Assembly (NCBI RefSeq): GCF_003386285.1
Contig: NZ_QPNC01000028.1
Span: 1 to 64,000, forward strand
Source of the DNA: Nocardiopsis sp. FIRDI 009
Lineage (GTDB): Bacteria; Actinomycetota; Actinomycetes; Streptosporangiales; Streptosporangiaceae
Reading direction: 5' to 3'
Length of the DNA: 64,000 nucleotides
Below the pieces are notes generated by a model that saw nothing but the letters and a program-made list of their open reading frames with translations, was not told the DNA's origin and ran no database searches. The translations under genes and the position numbers were made by a program. This document shows positions 1-7,698 of this stretch, piece after piece; the first letter of the stretch is position 1, and each line of letters starts with the position of its first letter.

Positions 1-91
1 AAGAACAAAGCGGGTGCTACGAGCCGCTCCAGAGACAAGCAAGCAGCTTAAACGCCAAGCTAGAGTCGGCCGCCGCCTCCGGAGGAGCGCA

Positions 92-120
92 GGGGCGCCG
101 CGCCCGCAGCGCGGCGCCCC
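92..120 (-). terminator. Hairpin terminator after the ECF sigma operon
   Basis: A perfect 12-bp stem (GGGGCGCCGCGC at 92-103 against its complement at 109-120) with a 5-base loop lies 43 bases past the stop of the last gene in the minus-strand operon. No T-run follows, as is common in actinomycetes, so termination is inferred from stem strength and position. Confidence 0.55.
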
Positions 121-163
121 GACGCGCGGGGCCGGTACGGCTCCGCGACGCGCTCGCGGCGGC

Positions 164-301
164 TCAGATCAGCAGCAGGCCGATCCCGGCCAGCAGTGCC
201 GTGGCCGCCAGCGCGGCGATCAGCAGGACGGTACGCCCGCTCGCGCCGCGCAGGCGCAGGGCGAGGGCCAGCGGGCCGATCGGGATGATCCTGTCGTTCA
301 T
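164..301 (-). CDS. 45-residue single-pass membrane protein
   Basis: This short reading frame encodes 45 residues beginning MNDRIIPIGPL. A basic stretch (LRLRGASGR) is followed by a hydrophobic helix rich in Leu, Ala and Ile (about residues 24-45) that runs to the C-terminus. A good ribosome site, GAGGAG, sits 6 bases before the ATG. It starts 42 bases after the stop of the upstream membrane protein, so it is probably the third gene of the ECF sigma operon. I do not recognise a family. It could be a tail-anchored regulator or a small stress peptide whose function depends on the sigma factor. That it is a gene rests on the ribosome site, operon position and clean hydrophobic profile. Confidence 0.6.
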   Translation of the reverse strand: MNDRIIPIGPLALALRLRGASGRTVLLIAALAATALLAGIGLLLI

Positions 302-343
302 GTCAGTCTCCTCGATGACGTGTGATGGATCCGAAGGTGTGCG

Positions 344-850
344 TCACGGGGTTCGGGGGTCCTCGTGGCTCAGCGCGTCCCGCAACCGCAGCAGCTCACG
401 GTGGCGGGACCGCGCCCGGAGGAGGGCGGTCCCCGACGCGATGACGAGGCAGAGGCCCACCAGGGCGATACCCAGGGTCACGCCCGCCCCCGCACGGGCC
501 GCGGCCAGCGCCGTCCCGGCCACGCCTGTGACCAGGGCGGCCGCGAGAGCGATCCGGCCTCCCAGGACGCGGTCCCGGGCGAACAGCGGTCGGCGTCTGC
601 TCAACACCCATCCGGCGAAGACGGCCCAGGCCAGCCCGATGGCGATCAGCCCGGCGAAAGCGGCCTGGGTGCGCGTGGGAAGCGGTTGCGGCTCGGTGGC
701 CCACAGCACCGCGATCAGCGCCGCCGCGCATCCACCCATCACCCCCACGACCACGTGGCGCATCCGGGAGGCCAGCGAGACCTCCGCGGCCAGCGCGCGC
801 CGGAGTTCCTCGGGCACCTCCCGCCCGGGCGCGGGGTTCTCCCCACTCAT
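344..850 (-). CDS. Putative membrane protein, possible ECF anti-sigma partner
   Basis: This 168-residue protein begins MSGENPAPG. It has a soluble N-terminal region of about 30 residues (REVPEELRRALAAEVSLASRM) followed by about four hydrophobic segments: VVVGVMGGCAAALIAVLWA, the TQAAFAGLIAIGL stretch, IALAAALVTGVAG and VTLGIALVGLCLVIASG. Its ATG overlaps the sigma factor stop in an ATGA arrangement, which implies translational coupling. Genes placed this way after ECF sigma factors often encode membrane anti-sigma factors. However, no HxxxCxxC zinc-binding anti-sigma motif is visible, so this role is inferred from position only. The first ATG with the coupling overlap was chosen as the start. 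Confidence 0.75.
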   Translation of the reverse strand: MSGENPAPGREVPEELRRALAAEVSLASRMRHVVVGVMGGCAAALIAVLWATEPQPLPTRTQAAFAGLIAIGLAWAVFAGWVLSRRRPLFARDRVLGGRIALAAALVTGVAGTALAAARAGAGVTLGIALVGLCLVIASGTALLRARSRHRELLRLRDALSHEDPRTP

Positions 851-1395
851 GCCTCGTACCCCCTTTCGACCAGGACGCCGCGCAGCATGCGGCGCGCCCG
901 GTACAACCTGCTCTTGACCGTGCCGGGCGGAACACCGAGCACCTCGGCGCAGACGGTCAGCGGCAGATCCTGGAGGTGGAACAGGACCAGCACCTCGCGC
1001 TCCAACGGCGGCAGACCGTCGAGCCCGGCCTCCACCTGCATCGTGGTCAGCACCGCGCCGAGGGAGTCGCCGTCGGCGACGACGTCCCCCGCCTCCTCCA
1101 CCGGCGTCTCCCGCGCGCGGTAGGACTGGCGCAGGTGGTCGGTGATCACGCGTCGGGCGATGGTGAACACCCACGGGGCGAACCGGTCCGGCTGGCGCAG
1201 CCCCGGCAGTCCCCGCAGCACGGCGACCCACACCTCCTGGACGAGGTCGTCCGCGAGGTGCGACGAGTTCACCATGCCGCACACGTAGCGCCGCAACGGG
1301 TCGTGCCAGACACGCACCAGCTCGCCGAACGCCTCCCGTTCCCCGAGCTGGCAGCGCACCACCAACAGTCCGTCGCGTCGGTCTTCACCGTCCAC
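847..1395 (-). CDS. ECF-family RNA polymerase sigma factor
   Basis: This 182-residue ECF (sigma-70 family, group 4) factor directs RNA polymerase to a stress or signal regulon. Region 2 spans about residues 20-88, including DDLVQEVWVAVLRGLPGL and the FAPWVFTIARRVITDHLR segment typical of sigma 2.3-2.4. A short acidic linker (VEEAGDVVADGDS) leads to region 4 at about 125-175, with the LPPLEREVLVLFHLQDL and VPPGTVKSRLYRARRML helices. The GTG start at 1395 is supported by GGAGGAGG a few bases upstream. It is the first gene of a three-gene operon with two membrane proteins, the usual layout for a membrane-gated ECF system. The regulon and the signal cannot be read from the sequence. Confidence 0.93.
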   Translation of the reverse strand: MDGEDRRDGLLVVRCQLGEREAFGELVRVWHDPLRRYVCGMVNSSHLADDLVQEVWVAVLRGLPGLRQPDRFAPWVFTIARRVITDHLRQSYRARETPVEEAGDVVADGDSLGAVLTTMQVEAGLDGLPPLEREVLVLFHLQDLPLTVCAEVLGVPPGTVKSRLYRARRMLRGVLVERGYEA

Positions 1396-1453
1396 CGCAC
1401 CTCCTCCTCGCTCCGCCCGTCACCGGAACAGTCGGCGCGGGCGGCGGAAAGGT

Positions 1454-2632
1454 TCACGCGGGTGTCGGCGGCGCTACCGGTTCGGTCCTCCGGTTCCCGG
1501 CGAGAACGACGACGGCGGTGGCCGCCGCGCACAGGACACCGGTGAGCGGCACGGCCGCGGCGCCGGTGAAGGTGGCGGCGAGGACGGCCAGGGCCGCGAG
1601 CGGGAGGGCGGCGCGGTCGACGACCGTGGCGGCGTGGTGGCGGGTGTGGATCAGCCAGACGGTGACCAGGTAGGCGGCGGTCGGGACGGTCAGGGCGGCG
1701 TTGGCGGTGAGGGAACCGACGTGGGCCTCGCCGGTGGCGTGTTCGACGGCGACCTCGATACCGGGGCCGATGGCGGCCGCGGCGGCGAAGACGACGTAGT
1801 GGCCGTAACCCCAGGGGATGGCCTGCCGGGTGGAGATCAGATGGGCGTGAGCGGGAACGGAGAAGTAGATCCACCAGGCGGAGAAGACGATGAGCAGACC
1901 GCCCAGCGCGATGGACGCCAACGGACCCAGGGCGTGGTGGTCGTCGAGCCCGGACCTGACGGCGACGGTGGCGGCGAGGATGGTCTCGCCGAGGACGATG
2001 ATGGTGAACAGGCCGTAGCGTTCGGCGATGTGGTGGGGGTGCCAGGGGGTGCGCCGGGCGCGTTCGGCGATCACGGGCACGGACAGCTCGGCCAGGGCGA
2101 GGACGACGAACAGCCATCGCTGGACGCCTTCGGGGACCAGGAGCAGGACGACCCACCCGCTCTGGCACAGGATCAGGCCGAGGGCGTAGCGTCGGGCGGT
2201 GCGGGCCCCGGCGTCGGTCTCACCGCGGGCCGCGCGCAGCCACTGCGCGGTCAGGGCGACACGCATGATGAGGTAGCCGATGACGGTGAGGGTCCAGTCG
2301 CCGTCGAAGGCGCGGGAGACCCCCGCCGCGTAGACGAGGACCCCGGCCATCTGCACCAGGGTGAGCAGCCGGTAGGGCACGTCGTCGCAGTCGTAGGCGG
2401 AGGCGAACCAGGTGAAGTTCATCCAGGCCCACCAGATGCCGAAGAAGACGAAGGCGTAACCGAGGGTCCCGGCGCCGGCGTGGCCGTCGGCGATCGCGTG
2501 CAGGAGGCCGACGGCGGCCTGCGCGACGGCGACGACGAAGCACAGGTCGAAGAAGAGTTCCAGAGGCGTGGCCGCGCGATGCTCCTCGTCGGTCCGCCGC
2601 GGAACCATGCGGGCGATGAGGCGACTGGTCAT
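1454..2632 (-). CDS. Low temperature requirement A (LtrA) family membrane protein
   Basis: This 392-residue integral membrane protein carries the LtrA hallmark near its N-terminus (TPLELFFDLCFVVAVAQ, about residues 22-38). About ten hydrophobic segments follow, including AFVFFGIWWAWMNFTWFASAYD, and the conserved ERYGLFTIIVLGETILA stretch. The LtrA family is named from Listeria growth at low temperature; its biochemical function is not established. The ATG at 2632 is preceded by GGAGGG at a good distance. It lies 58 bases upstream of the sigma factor on the same strand, and could be co-transcribed with it. Family assignment is confident; function is unknown. Confidence 0.9.
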   Translation of the reverse strand: MTSRLIARMVPRRTDEEHRAATPLELFFDLCFVVAVAQAAVGLLHAIADGHAGAGTLGYAFVFFGIWWAWMNFTWFASAYDCDDVPYRLLTLVQMAGVLVYAAGVSRAFDGDWTLTVIGYLIMRVALTAQWLRAARGETDAGARTARRYALGLILCQSGWVVLLLVPEGVQRWLFVVLALAELSVPVIAERARRTPWHPHHIAERYGLFTIIVLGETILAATVAVRSGLDDHHALGPLASIALGGLLIVFSAWWIYFSVPAHAHLISTRQAIPWGYGHYVVFAAAAAIGPGIEVAVEHATGEAHVGSLTANAALTVPTAAYLVTVWLIHTRHHAATVVDRAALPLAALAVLAATFTGAAAVPLTGVLCAAATAVVVLAGNRRTEPVAPPTPA

Positions 2633-2797
2633 CGGTACCCTCCTGGGATGTGTGTCGGCTCGGATGGACCGGTGATCCGCACCGGACCGCCGACGGCGGC
2701 GCGGGCCCGCCGAAGGTCCGGCGGAACCGCGCGCGGTGCCTGGCCGGGACCGGGGCGCGGCTCCGCCGAGATGTGGAGATCCGTTCTGCGCGGCCGG

Positions 2798-3556
2798 TCA
2801 GCGGGTGGTGTAGCCGCCGTTGGCGAAGATGGTCTGACCGGTGATCCACCGGCCGTCGGTCGCCAGGAACCTCACCAGCGGCACGATGTCCTCGATCTTG
2901 GTGAGGTCGTTGCCCAGGGCCTGGGACTTGTGGAAGACCACGCGCTCGGGCGTCTCCTGGCCGTAGAAGAACGGGGTGTCCATCGGACCGGGGGCGACGT
3001 TGTTGACGGAGATCCCGCGCTCGGCGAACTCCTTGGCGGCGGCCCGGGTGAAGTGCTCCACGGGGGCCTTGGCCCCGGCGTAGGTGGAGTAGCCGTCGGT
3101 GAAGGCCGCCAGCAGGGAGGTGACGATGGTGATCACCCTGCCGTCGTCGTTGAGGTGACGACCGGCCTCACGGATGAAGAAGTAGGCGGCCTTGGAGTTG
3201 ACCGCGAACATCCGGTCGTACTCCTCCTCGGTGGTCTCCACGATGGGCTTGCGCAGCACCATGCCCGCGGTGTTGACGGCCACGTCGATCCCGCCGAAGT
3301 GGTCCTTGGCGGTGGTGAACAGGCGCTCGACCTCGTCCACCCGCGTCAGGTCTCCCTGGACCACCAGACCTTCGCCGCCGGCCTCCTCCACGGCCTTGAG
3401 CGTCTTCTTCGCGTCCGCGCCGCTGGCGTCGGAGTGGTGGTGGATGACGACGTTCGCGCCGTCGGCGGCGACGGTGGTGCTGAGCAGGCCGCCGAGGTTC
3501 TTCGCGCCCCCGGCGATCAGGACGGTCTTCCCGGACAGTGAGTGGTTCGAGCTCAT
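2798..3556 (-). CDS. SDR family NAD(P)-dependent oxidoreductase
   Basis: This 252-residue classical short-chain dehydrogenase/reductase has the cofactor-binding glycine motif AGGAKNLGG (residues 15-23). The NTAG motif (VNTAGM) lies near residue 95, and catalytic Ser-Tyr-Lys appear as TSLL and YAGAK near residues 146 and 159-163. The C-terminal GGYT end is typical of FabG-like enzymes. It oxidises or reduces an alcohol/carbonyl pair; the substrate cannot be told from the sequence. The cofactor-loop sequence GAKNLG, which lacks the usual TGxxxGxG spacing, resembles divergent SDRs. It is divergent from an AraC-type regulator 151 bases away, which is likely to control it. The ATG start is preceded by a purine-rich GGGAAAGGGGA region. 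Confidence 0.9.
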   Translation of the reverse strand: MSSNHSLSGKTVLIAGGAKNLGGLLSTTVAADGANVVIHHHSDASGADAKKTLKAVEEAGGEGLVVQGDLTRVDEVERLFTTAKDHFGGIDVAVNTAGMVLRKPIVETTEEEYDRMFAVNSKAAYFFIREAGRHLNDDGRVITIVTSLLAAFTDGYSTYAGAKAPVEHFTRAAAKEFAERGISVNNVAPGPMDTPFFYGQETPERVVFHKSQALGNDLTKIEDIVPLVRFLATDGRWITGQTIFANGGYTTR

Positions 3557-3707
3557 GGGGTGTCCCCTTTCCCTAGGTTGACCCGCGGTACCCGACCACT
3601 CTCACCCGGTAGGCGCGTCGTCTCTTGAACGATCCGGCCGTCCTGGAACAAACACATCACGGAATTGACCGTCACCCGCCCCTGTGTTCGAGGCGAGGAC
3701 GGTCAGA

Positions 3708-4592
3708 ATGGAGAGCGTGGGAACCTCACTGATCAAGCCGCACCTGGTGCACCTGTCCGGCAGCGGCTCCGGCCTGGGGCACGCGGTCGTGGAACGCGAT
3801 GTCGAGCTGGCCGCCGGGAAGCACCCCGTCGCCCAACCGCCCGTCGGGCCGAGTTCGCACGTGCTCGTGGTGCACTCCGGCACCTCGACGAACCTGAGCT
3901 GGTCGGCCGACGGCCTGGCCCGCCGCGAGCGCTTCCACCGCGGACAGTCCCTGATCAACCCGGCCGGATGGGCGTGCCGTCCCCGGTGGGAGGAGGACGT
4001 CGAACTGATGCTCGTGGCGCTCGACCCCACCTGGTTGGAGAAGCTCGCCGACGAAGACGGCCTGCACGGCACGCTGGAGGTCACGCCGAGTTTCCACCTG
4101 AGCGACCCGTTCCTGGCGATGATGGTCGAGCGGCTCGTCCTGGAGTACGAACAGACCGGCCCGGACGACTCCCTCTACGCCCAGTCCCTCGTGCAGGCGA
4201 TCGCCGCCCACGTCCTCAGGGTCTCCTCCAACCACGGCGGCGGCCGTGCACCGGCGGCGGGCTCCGCGCTCCCACCACGCAGGCTGAGCCGCGTCGTCGA
4301 CCACATCCACGCCAACCTCGGCGGGCCGATCAGTCTCGACGACCTCGCCAGGGTCGCCGGTGTCAGCCGCTCCCACTTCACCCGCCTGTTCCGTTCCTCC
4401 ACCGGGCACCCGCCCCACCAGTACGTCCTCAGGCAGCGCCTCGAACACGCCCGCCGGGCCCTGGTCACCACAGACACGCCCATCGCCCGGATCGCGCAGG
4501 ACTGCGGCTTCGCCGACCAGAGCCACCTCACCCGCACCATGCGCCGTCACCTCGGCGTCACCCCCCGCGCTCTGCGCGCAGCCTCGGCCTAG
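3708..4592 (+). CDS. AraC family transcriptional regulator
   Basis: This 294-residue regulator has an N-terminal effector/dimerisation domain (residues about 1-180) and a C-terminal double helix-turn-helix of the AraC/XylS type. The first helix pair is LDDLARVAGVSRSHFTRLF; the second is IARIAQDCGFADQSHLTR, and the family tail LGVTPRALR follows. The start at 3708 was chosen because GAGG lies 9 bases upstream; a more distal in-frame ATG at 3684 lacks a site. It is divergent from the SDR gene, so control of that gene and of itself from the 151-base intergenic region is the simplest inference. The ligand is unknown. Confidence 0.92.
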   Translation: MESVGTSLIKPHLVHLSGSGSGLGHAVVERDVELAAGKHPVAQPPVGPSSHVLVVHSGTSTNLSWSADGLARRERFHRGQSLINPAGWACRPRWEEDVELMLVALDPTWLEKLADEDGLHGTLEVTPSFHLSDPFLAMMVERLVLEYEQTGPDDSLYAQSLVQAIAAHVLRVSSNHGGGRAPAAGSALPPRRLSRVVDHIHANLGGPISLDDLARVAGVSRSHFTRLFRSSTGHPPHQYVLRQRLEHARRALVTTDTPIARIAQDCGFADQSHLTRTMRRHLGVTPRALRAASA

Positions 4593-4599
4593 CCTCGCG

Positions 4600-4962
4600 G
4601 GGGGCGGGGCCTGGGCGTGGGCCGAGGTGGTGCCGGAGCTGCGCGCGGCGGGCCACGGCGTCCGTCCCCTCACCCTGTCCGGCCTCGCGGAGAAGCGGGA
4701 CGTTCCCACCGGGCGCGGCCAGGGCCTCACCGACGATCAGGTCGCCCGGATCGTGAGCGGCTCGACACCGCATCCGGGCGCTTCCCTGACCGAACCGGCC
4801 GCCCTGACCCGACCGCTCGGGGAGATCCCGACGACCTACGTCAAGTGCCTGCCGGACGCCCCGAACCGAACCTGGAACCTGGTCACGATGGACACCGGCC
4901 ACTGGCCGATGTTCTCCCAGTCGCGCGCGCTGGCGCGGGTCTTCGTCAGCGCGGTGTCCTGA
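4600..4962 (+). pseudogene. Remnant of an alpha/beta hydrolase gene
   Basis: One continuous frame downstream of the AraC gene encodes two pieces of an esterase-like alpha/beta hydrolase. The first resembles the oxyanion-side segment (GGAWAWAEVVPELRAAGHGV, then LTLSGLAEKRD). The second resembles the C-terminal part with the catalytic histidine (TMDTGHWPMFSQ). The true N-terminus with the VLVHG strand is absent, and the join at RGQGLTDDQVARIV skips the nucleophile elbow (GxSxG) and the acid residue. There is no start codon or ribosome site in a sensible place. I read it as a gene broken by an N-terminal loss and an internal deletion that kept the frame. Confidence is moderate because it rests on my recognition of partial family motifs. 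Confidence 0.65.
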
Positions 4963-4996
4963 ACGCCCCCGCGGAGCTCGGGCCACCTCCCGTCCC

Positions 4997-5470
4997 CTAC
5001 GGTTCCACGTACGCGGAGAGGTTGGCCAGGGAGGAGGCGAGCCCCGCCGCGTGGTCGGCCCGGGAGATCCCCTCGGGCACCCCGGTCGCCGCCACGGTCA
5101 CCAGCGTGCCCTCCGGGTGGTCATCCAGGCTCCAGGTCATCGTCATCGTCCCGGCGAACGCGGGGTCCTCCGACTCGAAGACGGCCCGCTGCACGATCCT
5201 CTCCTCCGGCGCCAACTCGACGAACTCGACCTCGACGACGTCGCCGGTCTCCGACGACTTGCCCCGTCCGGCCCCGGGGTCGAGGTAGGTCAGCTCCATC
5301 CGGAACCCGCCCCCGGGCCACGGCTCGAAGCGGTCGAGCCGCCCGGTCATGCCCTCCGGCGGCAGCCAGGTCCGGAGCGCCTCCGGTTCGGTCATCGCGG
5401 CGTAGACCGCCTCGGCGGACGAGCGCACGATCCTGCTCGCCCGGTCGACCCGCTGCCCCGTTCCACCCAT
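4997..5470 (-). CDS. SRPBCC (AHSA1/START-like) domain protein
   Basis: This 157-residue single-domain protein has the Bet v1/START fold. Its N-terminus (RIVRSSAEAVYAAMTEPEAL, then TWLPPEGM) and its middle segment (WPGGGFRMELTY) are typical of AHSA1-like SRPBCC proteins, and the C-terminal helix HAAGLASSLANLSAYVEP closes the ligand cavity. Such proteins bind small hydrophobic ligands; the ligand here is unknown. The ATG at 5470 was preferred over a longer form because GGAAGGCGG lies just upstream and the extra residues do not resemble the family. A 40-base palindrome separates it from thyX, so it is probably transcribed independently. Confidence 0.85.
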   Translation of the reverse strand: MGGTGQRVDRASRIVRSSAEAVYAAMTEPEALRTWLPPEGMTGRLDRFEPWPGGGFRMELTYLDPGAGRGKSSETGDVVEVEFVELAPEERIVQRAVFESEDPAFAGTMTMTWSLDDHPEGTLVTVAATGVPEGISRADHAAGLASSLANLSAYVEP

Positions 5471-5536
5471 CACCGCCGCCTTCCGTGAACGACTCCCGAC
5501 CGGACCCACGTTAGGCGCACGGGCTGGCGGACGACG

Positions 5537-5576
5537 GACGCCGCACGCCCCGGTCGCGACCGGGGCGTGCGGCGTC
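5537..5576. terminator. 40-base perfect palindrome (terminator hairpin)
   Basis: The left half (5537-5556, GACGCCGCACGCCCC then GGTCG) is the exact reverse complement of the right half (5557-5576), with no mismatch. It lies 23 bases beyond the thyX stop on the minus strand, and 66 bases upstream of the SRPBCC start. A thyX transcription terminator is the simplest reading. The zero-length loop means a few central bases would open in the folded RNA. Confidence 0.75.
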
Positions 5577-5599
5577 ATCCGTCGGACGGGGGCGAGGGG

Positions 5600-7507
5600 T
5601 CAGACCTTGCGCCAGCGGGGCACCCAGGCGCCGTCGGTGACCTCGTAGTCCCCGAACAGGGCGGGCGCCTCCTTCCGGAGGGTCTCCCCGATGAGGTGGA
5701 ACAGCAGCCGGATCTCCTCCTCCGCGCCCGGAGCCGTGCGGGCCTCCAGCGTGTGCCGCAGCGTGCGCACGTTCGCGGTCCACACCAGCCCGGTCGCGAC
5801 GCCCTCCGGGGCGAAACGGCGCATGAAGGAGGTCTTGTGCTTCTTCTCGGCGAACTTCACTCCCTCGTCGTCGAGGCCGAAGTGGTCCGCCATCCAGAGC
5901 TGGAACTCCTCCATCCGCTGGAGCATCTCCGTGGCGCGCTCCATCAGCTCCGGGTCCTTCTCCGCCCACTCCGGGAACCAGAACGGCAGGTCGGACAGGC
6001 GCACGAAGCGCAGCGACTCCTGCGACACGGCCACACCCGGGCGGTGGCGGATCAGTTCGTGGGTGTTGCCGGAGACCACCGGCTTGCCGTTCCGGCGAAC
6101 CCACAACAGACCGTTGGGCACCTTGACGCAGTGGATGCGACCGCTGTAGTGCTCCATCTGGTCGTGGTACCCCTCAGCATTCCGGTAACGGCTGGAAGCA
6201 CCGCGGGCATTGTTGACGATGGGGTAGGAGCGGTTCCCCAACAGCGAGACCACGTAGCAGGGGCGCAGGTTGTTGAACTTCTGCCCGCCGGGCATGGTCC
6301 GTTCCAGTCCCACACGCTCGTCGACGCGCACGTTGGCGGACAACCCCGCCTTGATGGCCAACACCTGAAGGTCGTCGGCGAGCTCACGCGAACTCGTGTA
6401 GATCACCCGATGCCCGGATTCGCGGTGGACTGTTCCGTCTCCCTCGACCATCGCGTCGAGGAACACGGCGATGGTCTCCGGCGACCAGGTATGGACCATC
6501 TCGGGGACGTACTTCTCGTGGGAGTGCCCCAAGTCGGCGAGGAAGTCACGCAGGGCCGTGCACTGGGTGCGGACCGCTCCGTTCCCCGTCTCCGGAACAT
6601 AGGCGGGCAGACCCATGTCCTCGATGGCACGGCGCATCCGGTCCAGTACCGGCCCCCGGTTCTGCGCGAGGCAGATCTGATGTCCGTTGACGCTGCCCTC
6701 GGCGATGAAGTAGCCGAGGAAGCGCGCGAACGCCTCGGTCGGGAAGGAGACAGCCGGGTAGCGACGGGTCCCCTCGGTTCCGGTGTCCTGCCGTGTGTAC
6801 ACGCGCGTCGTCGCGGGAATCTCCACCCGGTCGGGTGTGTGGCCGCGCCAGGTCGCGGCCTTCTGGTAATGGACACGCTTGTGCAGGATGTCCTCGGCGA
6901 ACTCCACCCCGAAAGGCTGTTCTCCGCGCCTCGCGGCCTGGGTGTCGTGCCTGCGCACCCACATCCGGTGGTTGGGGGTCACCAGGAGGTCGACCTGCTC
7001 AGAGGCGACACGGTACATCGGACCGTCGTAGTCGGCGTGGTAGACCTCGGTGGCTCGCTGGTACTCCAGCTCACCGCTGTCCGGGTTGAGGGTCGCGAAC
7101 GTCTCGTCACCCTCGATCTTGGGCCAGGGAATCCACCCTCGGTCGGTGAGGACCTCGGTGTCCGAGTCATAGCAGCACACCCGCGACACGTTGTGCAGCA
7201 CGAAGCTGAAGCTGATGTGCTCCAGCACCGACCCGTGCATGCTCGCCAGGATGTTGCCCAGGTACTTGTCCTGGTCCCTGCGCACCCGGGTCACGTTCGG
7301 GTTCAGCCCCGGCTCCCAGGAGCGGTAGCACAGCCGCCCGGCGAACTCGGCGAGGTTCTGCGGGTCGTTGAGGTGGGCGTCCAGCTCACCGCGGTCGAAG
7401 CGCTCCAGCCACGCCTCTCCCCCGACCTCCTGGAGGTAGTCGGCGATCGCGTCGTAGTCCACCTGCGGACGTGCGACCAGACGTACCTGCGGCTCGACCT
7501 TCTTCAC
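5600..7507 (-). CDS. thyX: FAD-dependent thymidylate synthase ThyX, with intein
   Basis: ThyX methylates dUMP to dTMP using methylenetetrahydrofolate and NADPH-reduced FAD, replacing ThyA. The reading frame is 635 residues, but residues 112-481 are an in-frame intein. The spliced enzyme would be about 265 residues, close to normal for the family. The host segments are VEPQVRL...LHNVSRVC before the insertion and THELIRHRPGVAVSQESLRF after it. The ThyX signature appears as RHR followed by SQESLR, with one more residue between RHR and Ser than the classical RHRx7S spacing. The GTG start at 7507 has AGGAGAG about 7 bases upstream. A palindromic terminator follows. Splicing must occur for activity, because the insertion splits the active-site region. 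Confidence 0.95.
   Translation of the reverse strand: MKKVEPQVRLVARPQVDYDAIADYLQEVGGEAWLERFDRGELDAHLNDPQNLAEFAGRLCYRSWEPGLNPNVTRVRRDQDKYLGNILASMHGSVLEHISFSFVLHNVSRVCCYDSDTEVLTDRGWIPWPKIEGDETFATLNPDSGELEYQRATEVYHADYDGPMYRVASEQVDLLVTPNHRMWVRRHDTQAARRGEQPFGVEFAEDILHKRVHYQKAATWRGHTPDRVEIPATTRVYTRQDTGTEGTRRYPAVSFPTEAFARFLGYFIAEGSVNGHQICLAQNRGPVLDRMRRAIEDMGLPAYVPETGNGAVRTQCTALRDFLADLGHSHEKYVPEMVHTWSPETIAVFLDAMVEGDGTVHRESGHRVIYTSSRELADDLQVLAIKAGLSANVRVDERVGLERTMPGGQKFNNLRPCYVVSLLGNRSYPIVNNARGASSRYRNAEGYHDQMEHYSGRIHCVKVPNGLLWVRRNGKPVVSGNTHELIRHRPGVAVSQESLRFVRLSDLPFWFPEWAEKDPELMERATEMLQRMEEFQLWMADHFGLDDEGVKFAEKKHKTSFMRRFAPEGVATGLVWTANVRTLRHTLEARTAPGAEEEIRLLFHLIGETLRKEAPALFGDYEVTDGAWVPRWRKV
6065..7174 (-). 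other. Intein with LAGLIDADG homing endonuclease, inserted in thyX
   Basis: The intein covers residues 112-481 of the thyX product (370 residues). It opens with Cys (CYDSDTEVLTDRGW, block A), has the block B motif TPNHRMW at about 177-183, and ends GKPVVSGN followed by Thr as the +1 nucleophile. Two LAGLIDADG-type helices are visible: FLGYFIAEGS near residues 263-272 and FLDAMVEGDGT near 349-359. It therefore carries a homing endonuclease domain. The residue before the terminal Asn is Gly, where most inteins have His. The boundaries were set by comparing the flanks with the family pattern VSRV(F/C)-THEL-RHR. Confidence 0.9.
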
Positions 7508-7658
7508 AGCACCCTCTCCTCATGGCTCCCCGCCCCCGGGCACACGTCAACGCCGTGACCTGGGGGTAGACCACGGAAGCGTGTGCGGGGTTGGGCCGAT
7601 TGGCCTTCCCCGAGGGTACACGTCCCGCCCGGCCCCCGGCCCCGCTCCCGGGTGATCC

Positions 7659-7690
7659 GGTCCGCGCGTGGAACTCCCCACGCGCGGACC
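7659..7690 (-). terminator. Terminator of trpEG
   Basis: A perfect 13-bp stem (GGTCCGCGCGTGG at 7659-7671 against 7678-7690) with a 6-base loop lies 9 bases after the trpEG stop. It is strong and correctly placed. Confidence 0.75.
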
Positions 7691-7698
7691 GACGCCGT

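Noticed and set aside
2669-2685. CCGGTG/CACCGG dyad between the LtrA and SDR genes
   Set aside because: A 6-bp dyad is expected often by chance in such GC-rich DNA, and it has no clear relation to a start or stop.
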